A stretch of 64,000 bases of DNA from Quercus robur (GCF_932294415.1 NC_065544.1:23349351-23413350); one strand, 5' to 3'. Shown: positions 1 to 12,512, counted from the stretch's first letter. Numbers and translations are program-made. The notes: a model not told the origin generated them from the letters alone.

Positions 1-1145
1 CTACCTTAATATCACTCTTCCTCTTTCCCTTTATCTTCCTTTATTTTCTTTCTTTTTATAATCTTCCTCTTAGTATAAATTTTTCATTCACTCTTCCATT
101 CTTTGCATAATTTTACCTCACAAAAAAGGGATATTTCCTTCTCTTTCTCCCTCAGTATTTTGGTGGATCTTTTTTATTTTTCTTGCATCTCTACTTTAGC
201 TTGATCAAGTTTTGTGTTCTTTAGAACTTTATTTTGGGTTTATGTGATTTAGTTTTATGTTTTAAGTAATTTTTTGTTCACTTTGCTTGTTAAATGTTAT
301 CCTATTACATTATAAAGAATTAAAGATAGTATATAAGAATATAATATTATTATATTACATAGAATGATTTGGATAAGTTAGTGCTTATTGTTATATATAT
401 ATTATTTTTAATTTTTTTTTCTTCTCATATTATTTTATTCAACATTTGAATTCAGCAAAACCCCCCATATATATCATTATTATTTATATTTTCTCTCCTT
501 TTTATTTAAAAAAAATTAAACCTATAATATTTTTCTTAAATTCAATAAATAAAATTGTCCTCATAAAGTGAAGCTAGGGAAACCCTCATTCTCGAACCCA
601 ATGCATCAAAGGAAAAATGGAATACAAAACAAATATCAATTTAGAAACACTAAATTAAAAAAAAAAAAAAAAAAACTAGTAATGCAAATTTAATGTTATA
701 GAATCATCATCATATTTTGGAAAACGATAGGTTACCAATGGAGAGAGAGAGAGAGATGGTAATGGAAAAAACAATACAAAGTAATAAAGAGTAGATAAAA
801 AAAAAAAAAAAAATTCAAACGTCAATTAGTAATCACTAATTGGAAAACAAAGAGATTGTAAGGAGAAGTAAAAAATAAAATAGAGATGACCATATGTAGA
901 ACATTAAAAACTTTATAATGTAGTAAAATAAACCGTTAAATCCACTTAAGAAATTAAATCAATAATCAACAATTAAATACAATCATAGTACTAAATTTAA
1001 ACTTAAAACTAATCAAACTCTAACTATGGAAACCATATTTCTAATCATAACGTAAAAAGTGATGTTCTTTGGTAATAGTAGAAATTACATAAGATATAAA
1101 GTTATAAAATTTTAAATTCATTTTTTGACATTTTATTGAAGCTTT

Positions 1146-1205
<60 letters not shown>

Positions 1206-1363
1206 CGTATGTAAAGGTTTAAAAAAATGTATATTTAAGGTTTTTATTAACTTAAAAACTAATAAAAAAACAATGGTTAATAACTAAAATTATAGTATTA
1301 ATAAAATATTTAATGAGATCATCTTTAAAAATTATCATACGCAACGCGCAGGTATGCGACTAG
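1..1363 (+). mobile_element. Helitron, non-autonomous, 3' portion
   Basis: The sequence ends in CTAG (1360-1363) followed by T, just after a GC-rich CGCAACGCGCAGGTATGCG motif that can form a short hairpin. This is the standard Helitron 3' terminus. The first 300 bases align by eye with the inside of the complete Helitron at 6622-8254: the same pyrimidine-rich tract, then a run reading TTGCATCTCTACTTTAG. The 5' end lies outside the window. There is no Rep/helicase coding sequence, so it depended on other elements to move. Confidence 0.7.
1146..1214. repeat. Compound microsatellite (TA)n(TG)n
   Basis: A short TA run passes into about 20 TG units and then a degenerate GTAT tail. It lies inside the Helitron 3' portion and is likely to vary in length between individuals. 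Confidence 0.95.
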
Positions 1364-2147
1364 TCTATTCTATATCTATATCTATATAATAACAAATAAC
1401 CGAAAAGTTTGACTTTTTGTTGACCACTCTTCATGGTGCCACTTGGCTATATAAATTGTTGCCACGTCTACAATTAAAAACAAAAAGATATAACTTTTCA
1501 CAAACCGTATCGATCCTATTTTTCCTACTTTTGGTGTATAGTTGCACCATTCCGTTAGGTAGTTATTAGTTTTTCCAGCCCTTATCAATTAACCACTCAA
1601 GACACAATTCAAACTATTCAAGCGTGAAGTGGTAAAAGTACAAGTCAGAGGTATTTTTATTTATCTAAAAATTTGCAACTCAATATTCAAAGTTATATTG
1701 AATTGAATAGGCTTCAGGCTGATTAAAAAAAAAAAAAACTATAATAGTTTTCAATTTATATTCTTTTTTCTATTATAACAACCCAAAAAGATAGCAAGAA
1801 AAAGTAATATACAATTCAAACTATTCTAAACTAAATATTTTATATGTTCTACAATTCACATCCAGAATTCTAAGTAATTATCATGAAGAAAAAAACTTTA
1901 TAAACTCATTTTCACAATTCTATAAATTTCATCCTTGCTTTCACATGCACACACATATATAGAAAATCCTATAATACTTTTACGTTTTTTGATGGTACAA
2001 TTCTCACTATGATCATGACCATCAATTTCAAAGGGGTTTAGTCTCTAGTCTCTACCCTGTCTTCCTGAATATAAACTAAAAAATTAAATTAAAAGATACT
2101 TAAGGCAGTGGAGTGTTTAAAAGCAAAATCACATAGACTAAAATCTT

Positions 2148-2551
2148 GGACAAAATGGGCTTTTGCCCTTTTTGGGAAAATTAATTAGCTTTATACCCCC
2201 TTTCCCAAACTAAATAGGGAAATGCCCCTCTTTTAAAACTCGATTTATGATAAATCAAGTTAAAAAAAAAAAAATTTCTGAAGCCCTATAGTGGCGTTTT
2301 AATGAGCCTATAGTGACGTTTTTAAGACCTATAGTGACGTTTTTTAACTCGACTTCATTGAGGACGAGTTAAAAAACGTCACTATAGGTCTTAAAAAACG
2401 TCACTATAGGCTCCTTAAAACACCACTATAGGGCCTAACTCGATTTATCATAAATCGAGTTTTAAAAGAGGGATATTTCCCTACTTAGTTTGGGAAAGGG
2501 GATATAAAGCTAATTAATTTGTCCGAAAAGGACAAAAGCCCATTTTATCCC
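2148..2551. mobile_element. Palindromic MITE, Mutator-like, 9-bp TSD
   Basis: A 404-bp element is flanked by perfect 9-bp duplications TAAAATCTT (2139-2147 and 2552-2560). The ends are inverted: GGACAAAATGGGCTTTTG at the left and its near complement at the right. Almost the whole element folds back on itself around about 2355. Each arm holds three units of CTATAGTGGCG or CTATAGTGACG followed by T-runs, plus an ACTCGATTT hairpin segment. The 9-bp duplication is typical of Mutator-like elements. There is no coding capacity. It is the smallest of three related elements in the window. Confidence 0.85.
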
Positions 2552-2808
2552 TAAAATCTTAATAATATAAAAACGAACAAAAATGATTGACTTGGAGGCT
2601 TAATTGAATGTTATCCTTAAACAATATTTTTTCCCACACAAGAGTTGCTAAAGGGTTACTACAAATTTGTTCCCAAGATATTCTTAAGTTTATTAGGTTC
2701 TGCAAATAGCAGATTTGCAGAAGATGAAAGAGAAGAAGTTCCCAAATGAATATAAACCACTATTCATATCCAAAAGATTATGACCCTTCAACAAACACCT
2801 TTTTATTC

Positions 2809-3040
2809 AATATGCATATTTTTTATCAATAGGTACATTTTCATTCAATAGGTACCCTTTCAGTCAATAAACGCATTTTTTTTTTTTTTGAAGTGGTCAA
2901 TAAATACATTTTCATTCGACAAGCATCTTTTTGGTCAATAGACACATTTTCGTTCAATAGGCACATTTTGGTTCAATAGGCATCTTTTTGGTTAATAGGC
3001 ATATTTTTGTTCAAATGGCACCTTTTGGTATATCCAATTT
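2809..3040. repeat. Degenerate minisatellite, ~20-bp unit
   Basis: About ten imperfect copies of a unit resembling TTCAATAGGCACATTTTTGG are visible, interrupted by a poly-T run near 2877. The array lies in the nested Helitron. No function is evident. Confidence 0.75.
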
Positions 3041-3535
3041 GCACCAATTTGAATAGTTATGACCTTTCAAGAGGCACCTTTTGGTATATATATATTACAA
3101 CATAACTTGTATATACCTATATATACAACACAAACTAAACTAGAGATAAACTAAAAACATTGTGTCTCTTATTCCTTCCAACAAAAAACTAATAATTAAA
3201 ATAACCTTTTTTTTTTTTTTTTTTGCTTTCTTGAAACTCATCCAGTAGCTATTCCCGTGTATCGCAGGAGTTAGCAACTAGTATTACTAAAAGTTGAAGT
3301 ATAGTATTTATTGTTACTATGCTCCTATTGTGCCACTTTAGCAGCCACGTTATTAATTTATTTTACATATTTTCTTTTCTCTATTTAAACTTTTCTTCCC
3401 CCTATTTTCAAAAAAAAAAACACTTCTTCTCTCTATTAATTCACACACCTACTATTACACTTCTTCCAACATTTCCCTTTCATCTCCCTACCATTTTACC
3501 ATTATACTTCCTTCATCTTTTTATATTTTGACTCT

Positions 3536-5879
3536 TGTTGAGGTTTCTTTTTATGTTTTTTGTACCTTAGACACGCGCCCTGATGTTATTGGACAACGCT
3601 TAGTCTCGGCTTTTTCTAAGAAGTTGTGTCTGGCGCTTTGCAGAATGGGCTCCAAAGTACCATTCTACCACTACCAGTTTGTGCGCAAACGTTGAGTCGA
3701 AGTCCAAAGGAAGACACTTCAAAGTGGGCTTATCCTCTGCTACTGTCGCAAAAGGAACTTTTCTCCAGTTTCTGCCACAGGACCGAATTTTTACTATGTA
3801 GTAAAACTTTCTGCTACACAGTAAAAATTTCTACTATGTAGTAAAGCTTCCTGCCACGCAGTACAACCTTTTGCTGCACTGTAAAACTTTTAGCTATGCA
3901 GTAAAACTTTCTGTTATACAGTAAAACTTTCTGCACTTTTCTGCAACGTGAATGACTACTCTTCATTTTTTATTGCATAAATACTTTTCTACTTATTGCA
4001 CATAAACAAATCTAAAATCCAAAGAAAATACCCATCAAGAAAATGTTAGTTTACATGGGTTAGCGTATTATCAAATATATACATACATATATTCTATATG
4101 TACTTATACATATTCACATATATACATATAAAATATATTTTGCAAAACATGAGATACAATGTATATGTATATATACTTATGGCTAGATAATGATTAGTTC
4201 GTGTCAAAAGTAAAATACGTAATAACAAAGAAATAAGAAGGTTTCAGCAGAAAAGGTTTAGCTAGTATAATAACTAACACGGTAAATATAATAAAAAGGC
4301 GCTATAGCAGAATAAATAGTAAGCAAATAAAGATACCACATCAAGACAACTGATGCAGGAACCTGATAAAAAAAATTATCTACAGCAGAACGACTAAATA
4401 TAGCAGATATAAGTTCTAACGAGTGAAATCAAACATATTTGCAATTGAAATCAAGTACTGAATCTTCCCATAGGATAAGTAAACCAAAAAGGAATCCAAA
4501 CCCCAATTTGAGCAATCTTGTCATAGGCTTTTGCCATCAAAGTTGTACATTTTGGAGAATAGGCCTAAATGGTTACTAGCTATTACTTTTATAGGACTTC
4601 AAAGACTGGGTTTGCTAAGAGGGAGGGAAAATATGGTCTATTGATGTATGCCCCTATTCCTGCCATGTTTTCTCTCTTCTTTTTACCACTTTCTTTCTTT
4701 CGTTCTCTCCGTTCTTTTTTTACTTTTAGTTTCTTACTACTCTCTTGCCATGGGTTGTTCCCTCTTGAGTCTTTCATTTTCTTGGGTCCCTCTTTTTGGG
4801 TGCCTCCCCCTCTAAGTGCCTCTCAGGTGTTTACTCCTCTCTCTTACCATGGGTTTTATTCCCTCATCTATAGCTACCTCTCCTTTATATAGTGGACTGA
4901 TTTAATGGGATTTCTCCCTTTTACCCCTAAGGCTTCACCAAATGTTTTTGACTTGTTGTAGACATTCCTTTAGGACTACCCACCAACTCATTGGTTGCCT
5001 TGCTCTAAATACATTTGTTGCACCACTACTCATTTTGTTTGTTCTTGCAATATACCTCTACGTCTAGGTTCAAATGGATAAGGATTGGGTTACCTCACCA
5101 CCTACCTCTATGGCATGCATCAAATGATCCCAACCATCTACTACCTCTTTTGGGTAAGATACCATCCCATCGAGGTATATTCCCAAAAGAAGTCACGGTT
5201 GGAAACCAAATATAAACACCTTTTCCCCCCACCACCAAACCACACCCTTTGAATCCCCTTGACTGTGGGCCTACCTCCTTTGTATTGGCTAGGTACAGTT
5301 TGGTAGTGCTTCGCCCTTTGTGTGCTTGCTCCACTATCTTTTGTTTTTGTCTTCTTTCATTTCCACGCTGTTTCTACTGTAGCAAATTAGTTTTGTTTCA
5401 TTCTGCTGCGTGTCTCTGTCTTATTTCTTCATGCATTTCCTATTGTGTTTATCATTTCCTTTGATTTGGCTTTTCTTTCCTTCACGCAATTCCTGCTGTT
5501 GACACTTCTTGCTGCTCCTTGTTTCTTTTTATCGTGCTTCTTCATATTATTTTTCACACCTATCCTTTTATACAAAAGGGTTTGGGCCTTTGTGGGCCAA
5601 ATAATGTTGACTAGATCAAAAGGGTCTTTGGCCCAATTTGCCTTGATCTGTCGAAGCAATTCTGTTGAAGAACTATATTTTGTGGCTGATTTGTATTTTG
5701 CTGCAAATTTGTATTCTGTTGCAGATCTGCATTTTGCTGCAGATTGCTTTCCCTTGCATTTCTTTCTTTGGACCTTTCTTGCTTTTCGATCTTCTTGGTG
5801 GGTCTTTGGGCCTTGCTTTTCATTGGGCTTTCCTCTGCATGGACTTTTGGTTAGGGATTTGCTAAAATTGGCATCAACA
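3536..5879. mobile_element. Long LTR-like element (probable solo LTR)
   Basis: The 2344-bp segment starts TGTTGAGG and ends GCATCAACA, giving TG...CA termini with a short inverted repeat (TGTTG/CAACA). It is flanked by 5-bp duplications ACTCT (3531-3535 and 5880-5884). Removing it rejoins Helitron sequence that aligns with the element at 6622-8254. No gag or pol frame is visible, and I see no pair of LTRs inside, so a solo LTR of a long-LTR family is the simplest reading. A deleted non-autonomous element is the alternative. A TTTTATACAAAAGGG stretch near 5562 could be a promoter element. Confidence 0.6.
3786..3945. repeat. Minisatellite, ~22-bp unit
   Basis: Six to seven imperfect copies of a unit like ACTTTCTGCTACACAGTAAA lie in tandem inside the LTR-like element. 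A separate short array based on TTGTATTTTGCTGCAGAT lies at about 5690-5745 in the same element. Confidence 0.8.
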
Positions 5880-5962
5880 ACTCTTCATCTACCCATTTTA
5901 TTTTATATAAATTTGTTATCATTTTCCCATTCAATCCATATTTTTCCCACACAAAATTGTGA

Positions 5963-5972
5963 GCTCTCTCTC

Positions 5973-6022
<50 letters not shown>
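5963..6022. repeat. (CT)n microsatellite
   Basis: A nearly pure CT dinucleotide run lies in the outer Helitron. The equivalent place in the other Helitrons (about 7338-7367 and 20103-20148) also has a CT run, so the microsatellite is part of the family consensus. Confidence 0.95.
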
Positions 6023-6024
<2 letters not shown>

Positions 6025-6621
6025 TTCTTTGGTGAATTTTTATTTTTTCTTATAACTCTAATTAAGGTTGATGGTTTTTTTTTTTTAATATCCCATCAGA
6101 AATTCTTATTTTTCCCTTTTATAGCTTTGGTTGAATTTTAGTTTGAGTTAATGCATAGTTTTTTTGGAAACATGAATTTGAATATGCCTACCAATTGTTT
6201 GAGTAATAAATTATTATAAAGCCTATTATTTATTCCTTTAGTTTCATTTTAATTTTGGTTAAGATAGTATTGTAATTTTGTAATGAGTTTTGATTATTAT
6301 GAAAATTTCCTTATTCCTTAAGAGATGAGAAATTTGAATAATAAATTTGAAACTTATAAAGTTTAGTTGAATATTAAACAAATATAATACACTACAATAG
6401 AAGTTAGAAGAATATGGTTCACCTTAAAAAAATATTAATCAAACATAAAATAATATTAATAATAATAAAATGATATATTTGTAGAGATAAAATGATTAAA
6501 AAAAAATACTAGTAGAATTTTTTTAAAAAAAATAAACAGTACTTGTAGTAATACTTATATTACACCTCATTTCATAATATTTATATTCCCATGCATTGCG
6601 TAGGTCTGCAACTAGTCTATA

Positions 6622-7302
6622 TCTATATATTACTAAAAGCTGAAGCGTAGCGTTTAATGCTGCTGCTCTCACGTTGTGCCACATCAGCTGCCACATCATT
6701 CTTTTTTTTTTTTTTTCTTTTTTAAAATATATTTTGTCCTACAATTTTAAAATATTTTTTACAATTTTCAGCCCAGTAAATTCAACTCACTACTTATTTA
6801 TTTACTTCCACTATCACCTTATAATAAATCCAGCTCACTATTTATTTATTTACTTCCATTATCACCCTATAATAAATCTATATAATTAATCCAGTCCACC
6901 TCTTATTTATTTAGTTCCACTATCAAGCCCAACCCAAAGTCTTTTCAGTTCAGCTTTAGGGTTTTATGTGAGCCTTTTCAGCTTAAAGGAAGAAAAAAAA
7001 AAAAAACAAAATACGTTGAAACCTTACAAGCTTTAGGGTTTTTTTTTTTATAATTGTTTTTAACATTTATTTTTTTAAATATTTACACTTCTCCAACCTT
7101 TCTCTCTCCCTTACCATTTCATCTCCCCACTACTTCTTCAATCTTTCTCCCTCCCTTACCTTTTCATCTTCCCACTACCCTCTACATTAATATCATTCTT
7201 CCTCTTTCCCTTCATCTTCTTTTATTTTTGTCTCTTCTTATTTACATCCTCTTACTATAAATTTGTCACTATCTTTTCTATTCTATGTATAGTTTTCCCT
7301 CA

Positions 7303-7368
<66 letters not shown>

Positions 7369-8254
7369 AATTTTTTGGTGGATTTTTTTTTATTTTTCTT
7401 GCATCTCTACTTTAGGTTGATAATTTTTTATATTCTTTAAAACTCTATTTTAGGTTAATGCGATTTAGTTTTGTTTTTTAAATTTTTGTTGTTTTTTTTT
7501 TATTTTTTATTCTCTTTGATTGTTAAATGTTATCCTATTGTGTTCTAAAGAATTAAATATAGCATATAAAGAAAATGTATTCTATTGTTAAATGTTATCC
7601 TATTGTTAAATGTATTCTATTACATAGCATGATTTGGATAATTTGGTATTTATTCTGTTACATACCATGATTTTTTATAGTGCTTAATTTAGATGTTAAA
7701 CTATGAGACTTTACTAATTTTTGTTTATTTTCTAATCCTTTGTGGTGGACAAAGTACTCTTAATAGTTGTATTAGAAGTACTCTATAATGCCATTCATTT
7801 AAAGAAAAGCAAAGGTTAGCCAAACGAAATAATCGGATAGGTGACAAATTTTAACTTTTGCAATTTAATTTTATTATTATTATTTTATAACAATGCATGT
7901 ATAGAAATTTAATTCTTAGATTTTGCTAATAATTGCTTATTTGATAATATGTTTTGGGTGGCCGAAATTATAATTTCTACAAAGAAAATAACCTTAATAG
8001 ATTATCAGAAACAAAATTTTATCCTAATATTGGTTGAATTAATCAATGTTTAGTTTTATTAATTTTTTTTAGTTTACGTTTTTTTGGTGTTTTGGATTGT
8101 TCCTATATTATATTAATGATTGTTCCTATAATAAATAAAAATATAATTACGAAATACATTACTCATTATTAGATTAGTTTAAATTGTAAAAAAAAAAATT
8201 AATAAAACCACCATAAAAATAATTATCATGCGCAACGCGCGGGTTCGCGGCTAG
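6622..8254 (+). mobile_element. Complete non-autonomous Helitron
   Basis: It starts TCTATATATTACTAAAAGC after an A (6621) and ends CTAG (8251-8254) before a T, preceded by CGCAACGCGCGGGTTCGCGG. These are canonical Helitron features: A|T target, TC start, GC-rich 3' hairpin region, CTRR end. The 1633-bp body has poly-A and CT runs and no coding sequence. It lies directly against the 3' end of the preceding Helitron, separated by only six bases. Confidence 0.8.
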
Positions 8255-8763
8255 TTATTAATAAAAGTGTAAACACATTCATTTTCATATCATAGAGAAT
8301 ATGAAACTAACTAATAAGCTACATGGTTAACATTAGGAGAAATACAATTAACTCTCCAGCCACAATTGAAGCTACATATAACTGTATGATTAAAAAAAAC
8401 ATATAACTGTATGATTAAAAAAGAAATATTACTGTACCCATCCGATTTCCATATGAACACAAGGAAATCTGGTCTCACTGTCACTTAAGAGGTAACAAAT
8501 CTTATGTACTTTCTTTTGTGCGGCTTTGGCAGTGCCAATCCGGACATGAAGCAACATATGGCAGTAAGAACAAAACCTGTTGCAACTCCAGTTTTAAATA
8601 GTAGACCAATGATTGTCCTTTTTCTCTCCTTTATAGAAAGAATAGGAATTTGTTCAGACTGACAAGTACACTGTGCGTGACAAAGACCATTGTTTCCCTT
8701 AAAGCTTGTATTCAGAAAATTATCGAGCTGACTTCCTAAAGGAATTTCCCCACATAGCTGATT

Positions 8764-9520
8764 AGAGCATTCTCATAAGCTCTCTCATAAAAAATGTCAT
8801 TTTAATATACCAAAAACCTACTTTATCACTTTAGCACACCATTTTACAATTCATCATTTATCACATCTTCTATTTTTCAATTCTATACATTAAAATAATA
8901 TATCCAACACATTAAATAATATTAAACAAATTCCAACACATTAAACTACAATCACAATCAACCTCCACAAACCACCAACGGCAACGGCAACGGCAAATCA
9001 CCACCAATGGCAAATCAACCTCCACAAACTACAATCACAATCACTGAATCTCCAACAAAATCCAAATCCAAAAACCTTAACAAAAGAGAAAAGAAAAGAA
9101 AAAGAAACTCAAAATTTTCAACAAACACTGCTGGCCCACTACGGCCACAAACACTGCCGCCCACTACAGCCACAAACATTGCCGGCCCAAAACTCAACCA
9201 ACCACCGCTACAACCACGACACCACCACCAGCCCAAAATCCCAACCCAATTGATCAATCAATGACCCAAAACCCACACATCAAAACTCACTATAGCCACA
9301 AATACCGTTGCCCACTACAGCCACAAACATCGCCGGCCCAAAACTCAACCAACCACCGCCACAACCATGACACCACCACCAACCCAAAATCCCAACCCAA
9401 CCGATCAATCAATGACCCAAAACCCACGCATCGAAACCCATCCCAAATCTCACACCCACGATCCGATTAAGAGATCTGAAGGTTGGCGGCGAGGGCTATG
9501 GAGGTCGTGGAACAGATTCG
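8764..9520. other. Foreign insertion replacing LRR coding sequence
   Basis: About 760 bp sit where roughly 830 bp of LRR and island coding sequence should be in the minus-strand pseudogene. The left edge reads TTAGAGCATTCTCATAAGC, like the ends of Harbinger-type MITEs elsewhere in the window (21364, 42116), but no matching right end is visible. It contains two tandem copies of a 151-bp proline- and asparagine-rich-looking CCA/CAA sequence (9161-9311 and 9312-9440). No real gene is recognisable, and the open frames here have simple composition. Confidence 0.5.
9161..9440. repeat. Tandem duplication, 151-bp period
   Basis: The sequence starting CCACTACAGCCACAAACAT recurs 151 bp later with about 90 percent identity by eye, including the ATCAATCAATGACCCAAAAC segment. 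It lies inside the insertion within the LRR pseudogene. Confidence 0.85.
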
Positions 9521-10860
9521 AACCAAGGCCTAAGGAGACAAGATTTTTCATTGCAAAACAGTTGAGGTTGATTGGACCACTTAGAAAGTTGTTCAAATTT
9601 AACATTTGAAGTGATGGGGAGTTTACTAAAGAAGTAGGCAAATGACCGGTGAATAAATTTGACCTGGCTGAGAATTGCTCAAGCCTTGCTAGTCTCATAA
9701 AAATGTCTGGAAGAACTCCCGAGAACAAATTAGAGGAGATATCCAATTTAACAATGTTAGAGAGGTTACCAATTCCATTACTTAGCGACCCAGATAAGCA
9801 ATTACCCTAAAGATTCAGTTCACTAAGATTTTGTAGCTGGAAGAGACTCTCGGGCAAACTCCCTGATAAACTATTTTCATCAAAAGAGAGATGTTGTAGG
9901 GAAGTACAATTAACCAAATCTTTTGGAGCTTCTCCAGAAAAATAGTTATCAGAGAAATTAAGCACTTGAATTTTTGTAGATATTGTACACATACCTTTGT
10001 TGTTGATGGACCCAACAAAAGCATTGTTGCTTATGTCTGATCTCTATGTTTGGCAAACTAAACAATTCATCAGGAAGTGAACCCTGAAGGAAATTATGAG
10101 AGAAGTTTAGAACTCTCAATTGATTCAAGCCTGCCAAGGATCCACAAATCTTCCCAACAAGTCTTTTGCTGCCAAGTTCCAAGCCAACTACCCTTCTGTC
10201 AAAACCAGTGAAATCAGGGCCGAGGCCTAAGGCCCCACCCAAAAAAAACAATCACCTTAGAGAAAAGGCCCCACATCCCATGGTTAAAGGCCCAAATTTT
10301 TATAAAATTATATATATATATATATATTTTTTAAATTGTGCATTTTTTTTTTTTGGTGATGTTAAGAATACTATAAATTTTACTATTAGCCTACATATTG
10401 CCATGTTACTAATCACAAAGAAGTGATTTAAACATTCATTAGTTAAATTGATGAATTTCATCAATGAGAGTCAATGTCACATTACATTGTGAACATTTTA
10501 TAGTGCTTTCTCAATGTACAAGACCAATAGAACCCTAATCCAATTGAAACCCTAAAATGTTTCAAAAAAAAATGTTGCAAATGTGTTAAATCATCAATTA
10601 TAGATTAATATCCTCTAACAATTTGAGACTTTAATTTTTGTAAACTCATATCCTACAAAGCCATACACCAAATAATATCTATCTCTCTCTTAAAAACAAA
10701 ATATAAAATTAAAAATTAGATGATAACTTTACTTCACTATGCATCGTTGTATATCCAAAATAAAGTATCTTTTATAATTGTAATATATTTTTATTTCTTT
10801 TTATTAATATTTATGGTTCAACTATGATATTCAATTCTCTATATGAAATTAACATTAGTT

Positions 10861-12469
10861 TTTTTTTTTTTTTTTTGGAGAAAGAAATTGATTGATTTTA
10901 TAAATGTAAATCAACAACATCCACTCGTAAAATCGAAACAAAATGTGATGGGACATCTTCCATACATATTTGAAAATCTGGTATGCGTAACGCATTTTTC
11001 GCCAGACTATGAGCTAACCTATTGCCGTTTCTCTTAATGTGAGAATACAACAATCTTACATAATTATTAGCAAACATCTTCACATCTTCTATCAGCAAAC
11101 CCGTTGGTGATAAGCTATGCTCCTCTGCCTTCAATGCTTGAATCAGTCCAAGAGAATCACCTTCAGGATTGGCTCTTCGGGAACCCAGCTCAAACGCAAA
11201 AGACAGAGCCTTCATGGCTGCCAACGCTTCAATCACATCAACCTTGTATGCTTGATGGATTTTTTTTGAGCATGATGCCAAAATAGCTCCCTTATCAACC
11301 CAGATTACTACTCCCATACCAGACATATGAGATTCACTAAATAAAACCCCATCAAAATTTATTTTTACCAAACCCGTTTGCAGACACCTCTATTTCGATC
11401 CTCCGTTGCCACTGTTCATTATCTGTACTTCAGGAACCTATTGATTTGCATGGAATTGTGCCAACATCTCCTTGGCCTGTTCTACCACTTGATGAAGCGG
11501 GATATCTTGTAAATTCAGTGGGATGGCTTTTATTGCTGTGAGAACTTCCACGTCAAAGTTCACTTTGAGTCTCGGCCTGGGTGGAGGTTTCCAGATGACC
11601 TATTCTGAACCTCGAGAGAGTGGGAGAAGGGGTTTAGGTGGAATGGAGAGAACATAAGCAGCTCAGAGTCCCACCCTACCTGAATCCCCATTAAATCGTG
11701 CAATATCTGCAACAATATTCTTTATTTGAATTTCAAATAAAGTATCAGACGTAACCCCCAAAGGAATTAAATCATTAGCCAATCCCGTAACTCCCTCATT
11801 ATAGCCTGTATCCATTGATTCCTGAATTTCAGCTGGAGATAGCTGGCTCGAAGTAGAGTCTTGATTTGCTGGGATAGCTGAACCCAAGTGTAACGTTTCC
11901 CTCATAACCATTTCATCATTAACATGACTTACACCCTCATTAATGATTGATTCCCCTTCAGTTTCCCTACACGCCTAATCATTCTCCGATCTGCCCTCAC
12001 CGGCTTCTGTCTCAATTCCTTCCGACTCCATTCTATCCAAATAAGATGCTTTCCTCGTGAAAGTTTGCTTGTGTTCATAGAAACCTGGCACATAAATAAC
12101 TTCCTTCCCAAGCATCGTGAAAAGGGCTGATAGAAATTCACCGGAGCGTAGTTCCTTGGAGAGGACAAAGCCATCCGTTTCCTTCTCTGATAATGAAAGT
12201 TTGTTCCACTGACTGGCTAAATCCTCCATAGTACAGGATAGAGTGAAAAGTAGAAACATGAGCATAAGAAGTATTTCCCTGGACCCCTGAAAAACAAACA
12301 TGACCACTAGCTCGAAAGGTAAACTTGTTACCTTAAGAGAACACACTCTCCTTCTAAAGAAGGAACAGAACACTTCTACTGCCGAAGAAAAAGAGGGAAA
12401 AACCTCTATTTCTTTCCGACAGAGAGACATTTTCAAACTCATTTGTTAACTCATTTGGATAGTAAATTA
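10861..12469 (-). mobile_element. LINE relic with ORF1 start and RNase H end
   Basis: The minus strand reads, in order, a segment like the N-terminus of plant LINE ORF1 (MEDLASQWNKLSLSEKE, near 12232) and then an RNase H-like domain (10898-11371). The RNase H part has INFDGVLF at its start, IEALAAMKAL in the middle and NRLAHSLAKNAL near the end, which fits the reverse-transcriptase-associated RNase H family. The element ends in an A-run on the minus strand (T-run 10859-10876). TAACATTAGTTTT-like sequence flanks both sides (from 10850 and 12470), fitting target-primed insertion. Endonuclease and reverse transcriptase are missing, so it is internally deleted and dead. Confidence 0.7.
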
Positions 12470-12512
12470 TAACATTAGTTTTGTTGGCATTATTCATCAA
12501 ATTATATATTTA

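Larger units (their letters stand above)
1381..3281 (+). mobile_element. Helitron inserted in another Helitron
   Basis: It begins TCTATATAATAACAAATAAC, preceded by A, and ends CTAG (3278-3281), followed by T, after GTGTATCGCAGGAGTTAG. An A|T flank with a TC start and a CTRR end fits Helitron insertion. Its body differs from the 6622-8254 family, so it is another subfamily. It carries a Mutator-type MITE (2148-2551) and a degenerate minisatellite. No protein-coding sequence is recognisable. Confidence 0.5.
1365..6615 (+). mobile_element. Outer Helitron, interrupted by two insertions
   Basis: The 3' end is CTAG at 6612-6615, after GCATTGCGTAGGTCTGCAA. Helitron body resumes at 3282 with ATTACTAAAAGTTGAAG, which matches the start of the Helitron at 6622 but lacks the first TCTATATAT-like bases. 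Those bases can be found at 1365-1380, left of a second Helitron (1381-3281). I infer that the second Helitron landed between an A and a T in the 5' end of this one. A 2.3-kb LTR-like element (3536-5879) also interrupts it; removing that element restores the Helitron sequence. The 5' boundary is approximate. Confidence 0.55.

Noticed and set aside
5445..6035. A 196-residue frame ending in a long serine-leucine run
   Set aside because: It crosses the boundary between the LTR-like element and the Helitron, and its tail is the CT microsatellite.
9007..9264. A proline/threonine-rich frame starting MANQPPQTTITITESP
   Set aside because: It is simple-composition sequence from a tandem duplication inside a transposon-like insertion, with an equally open frame on the other strand.
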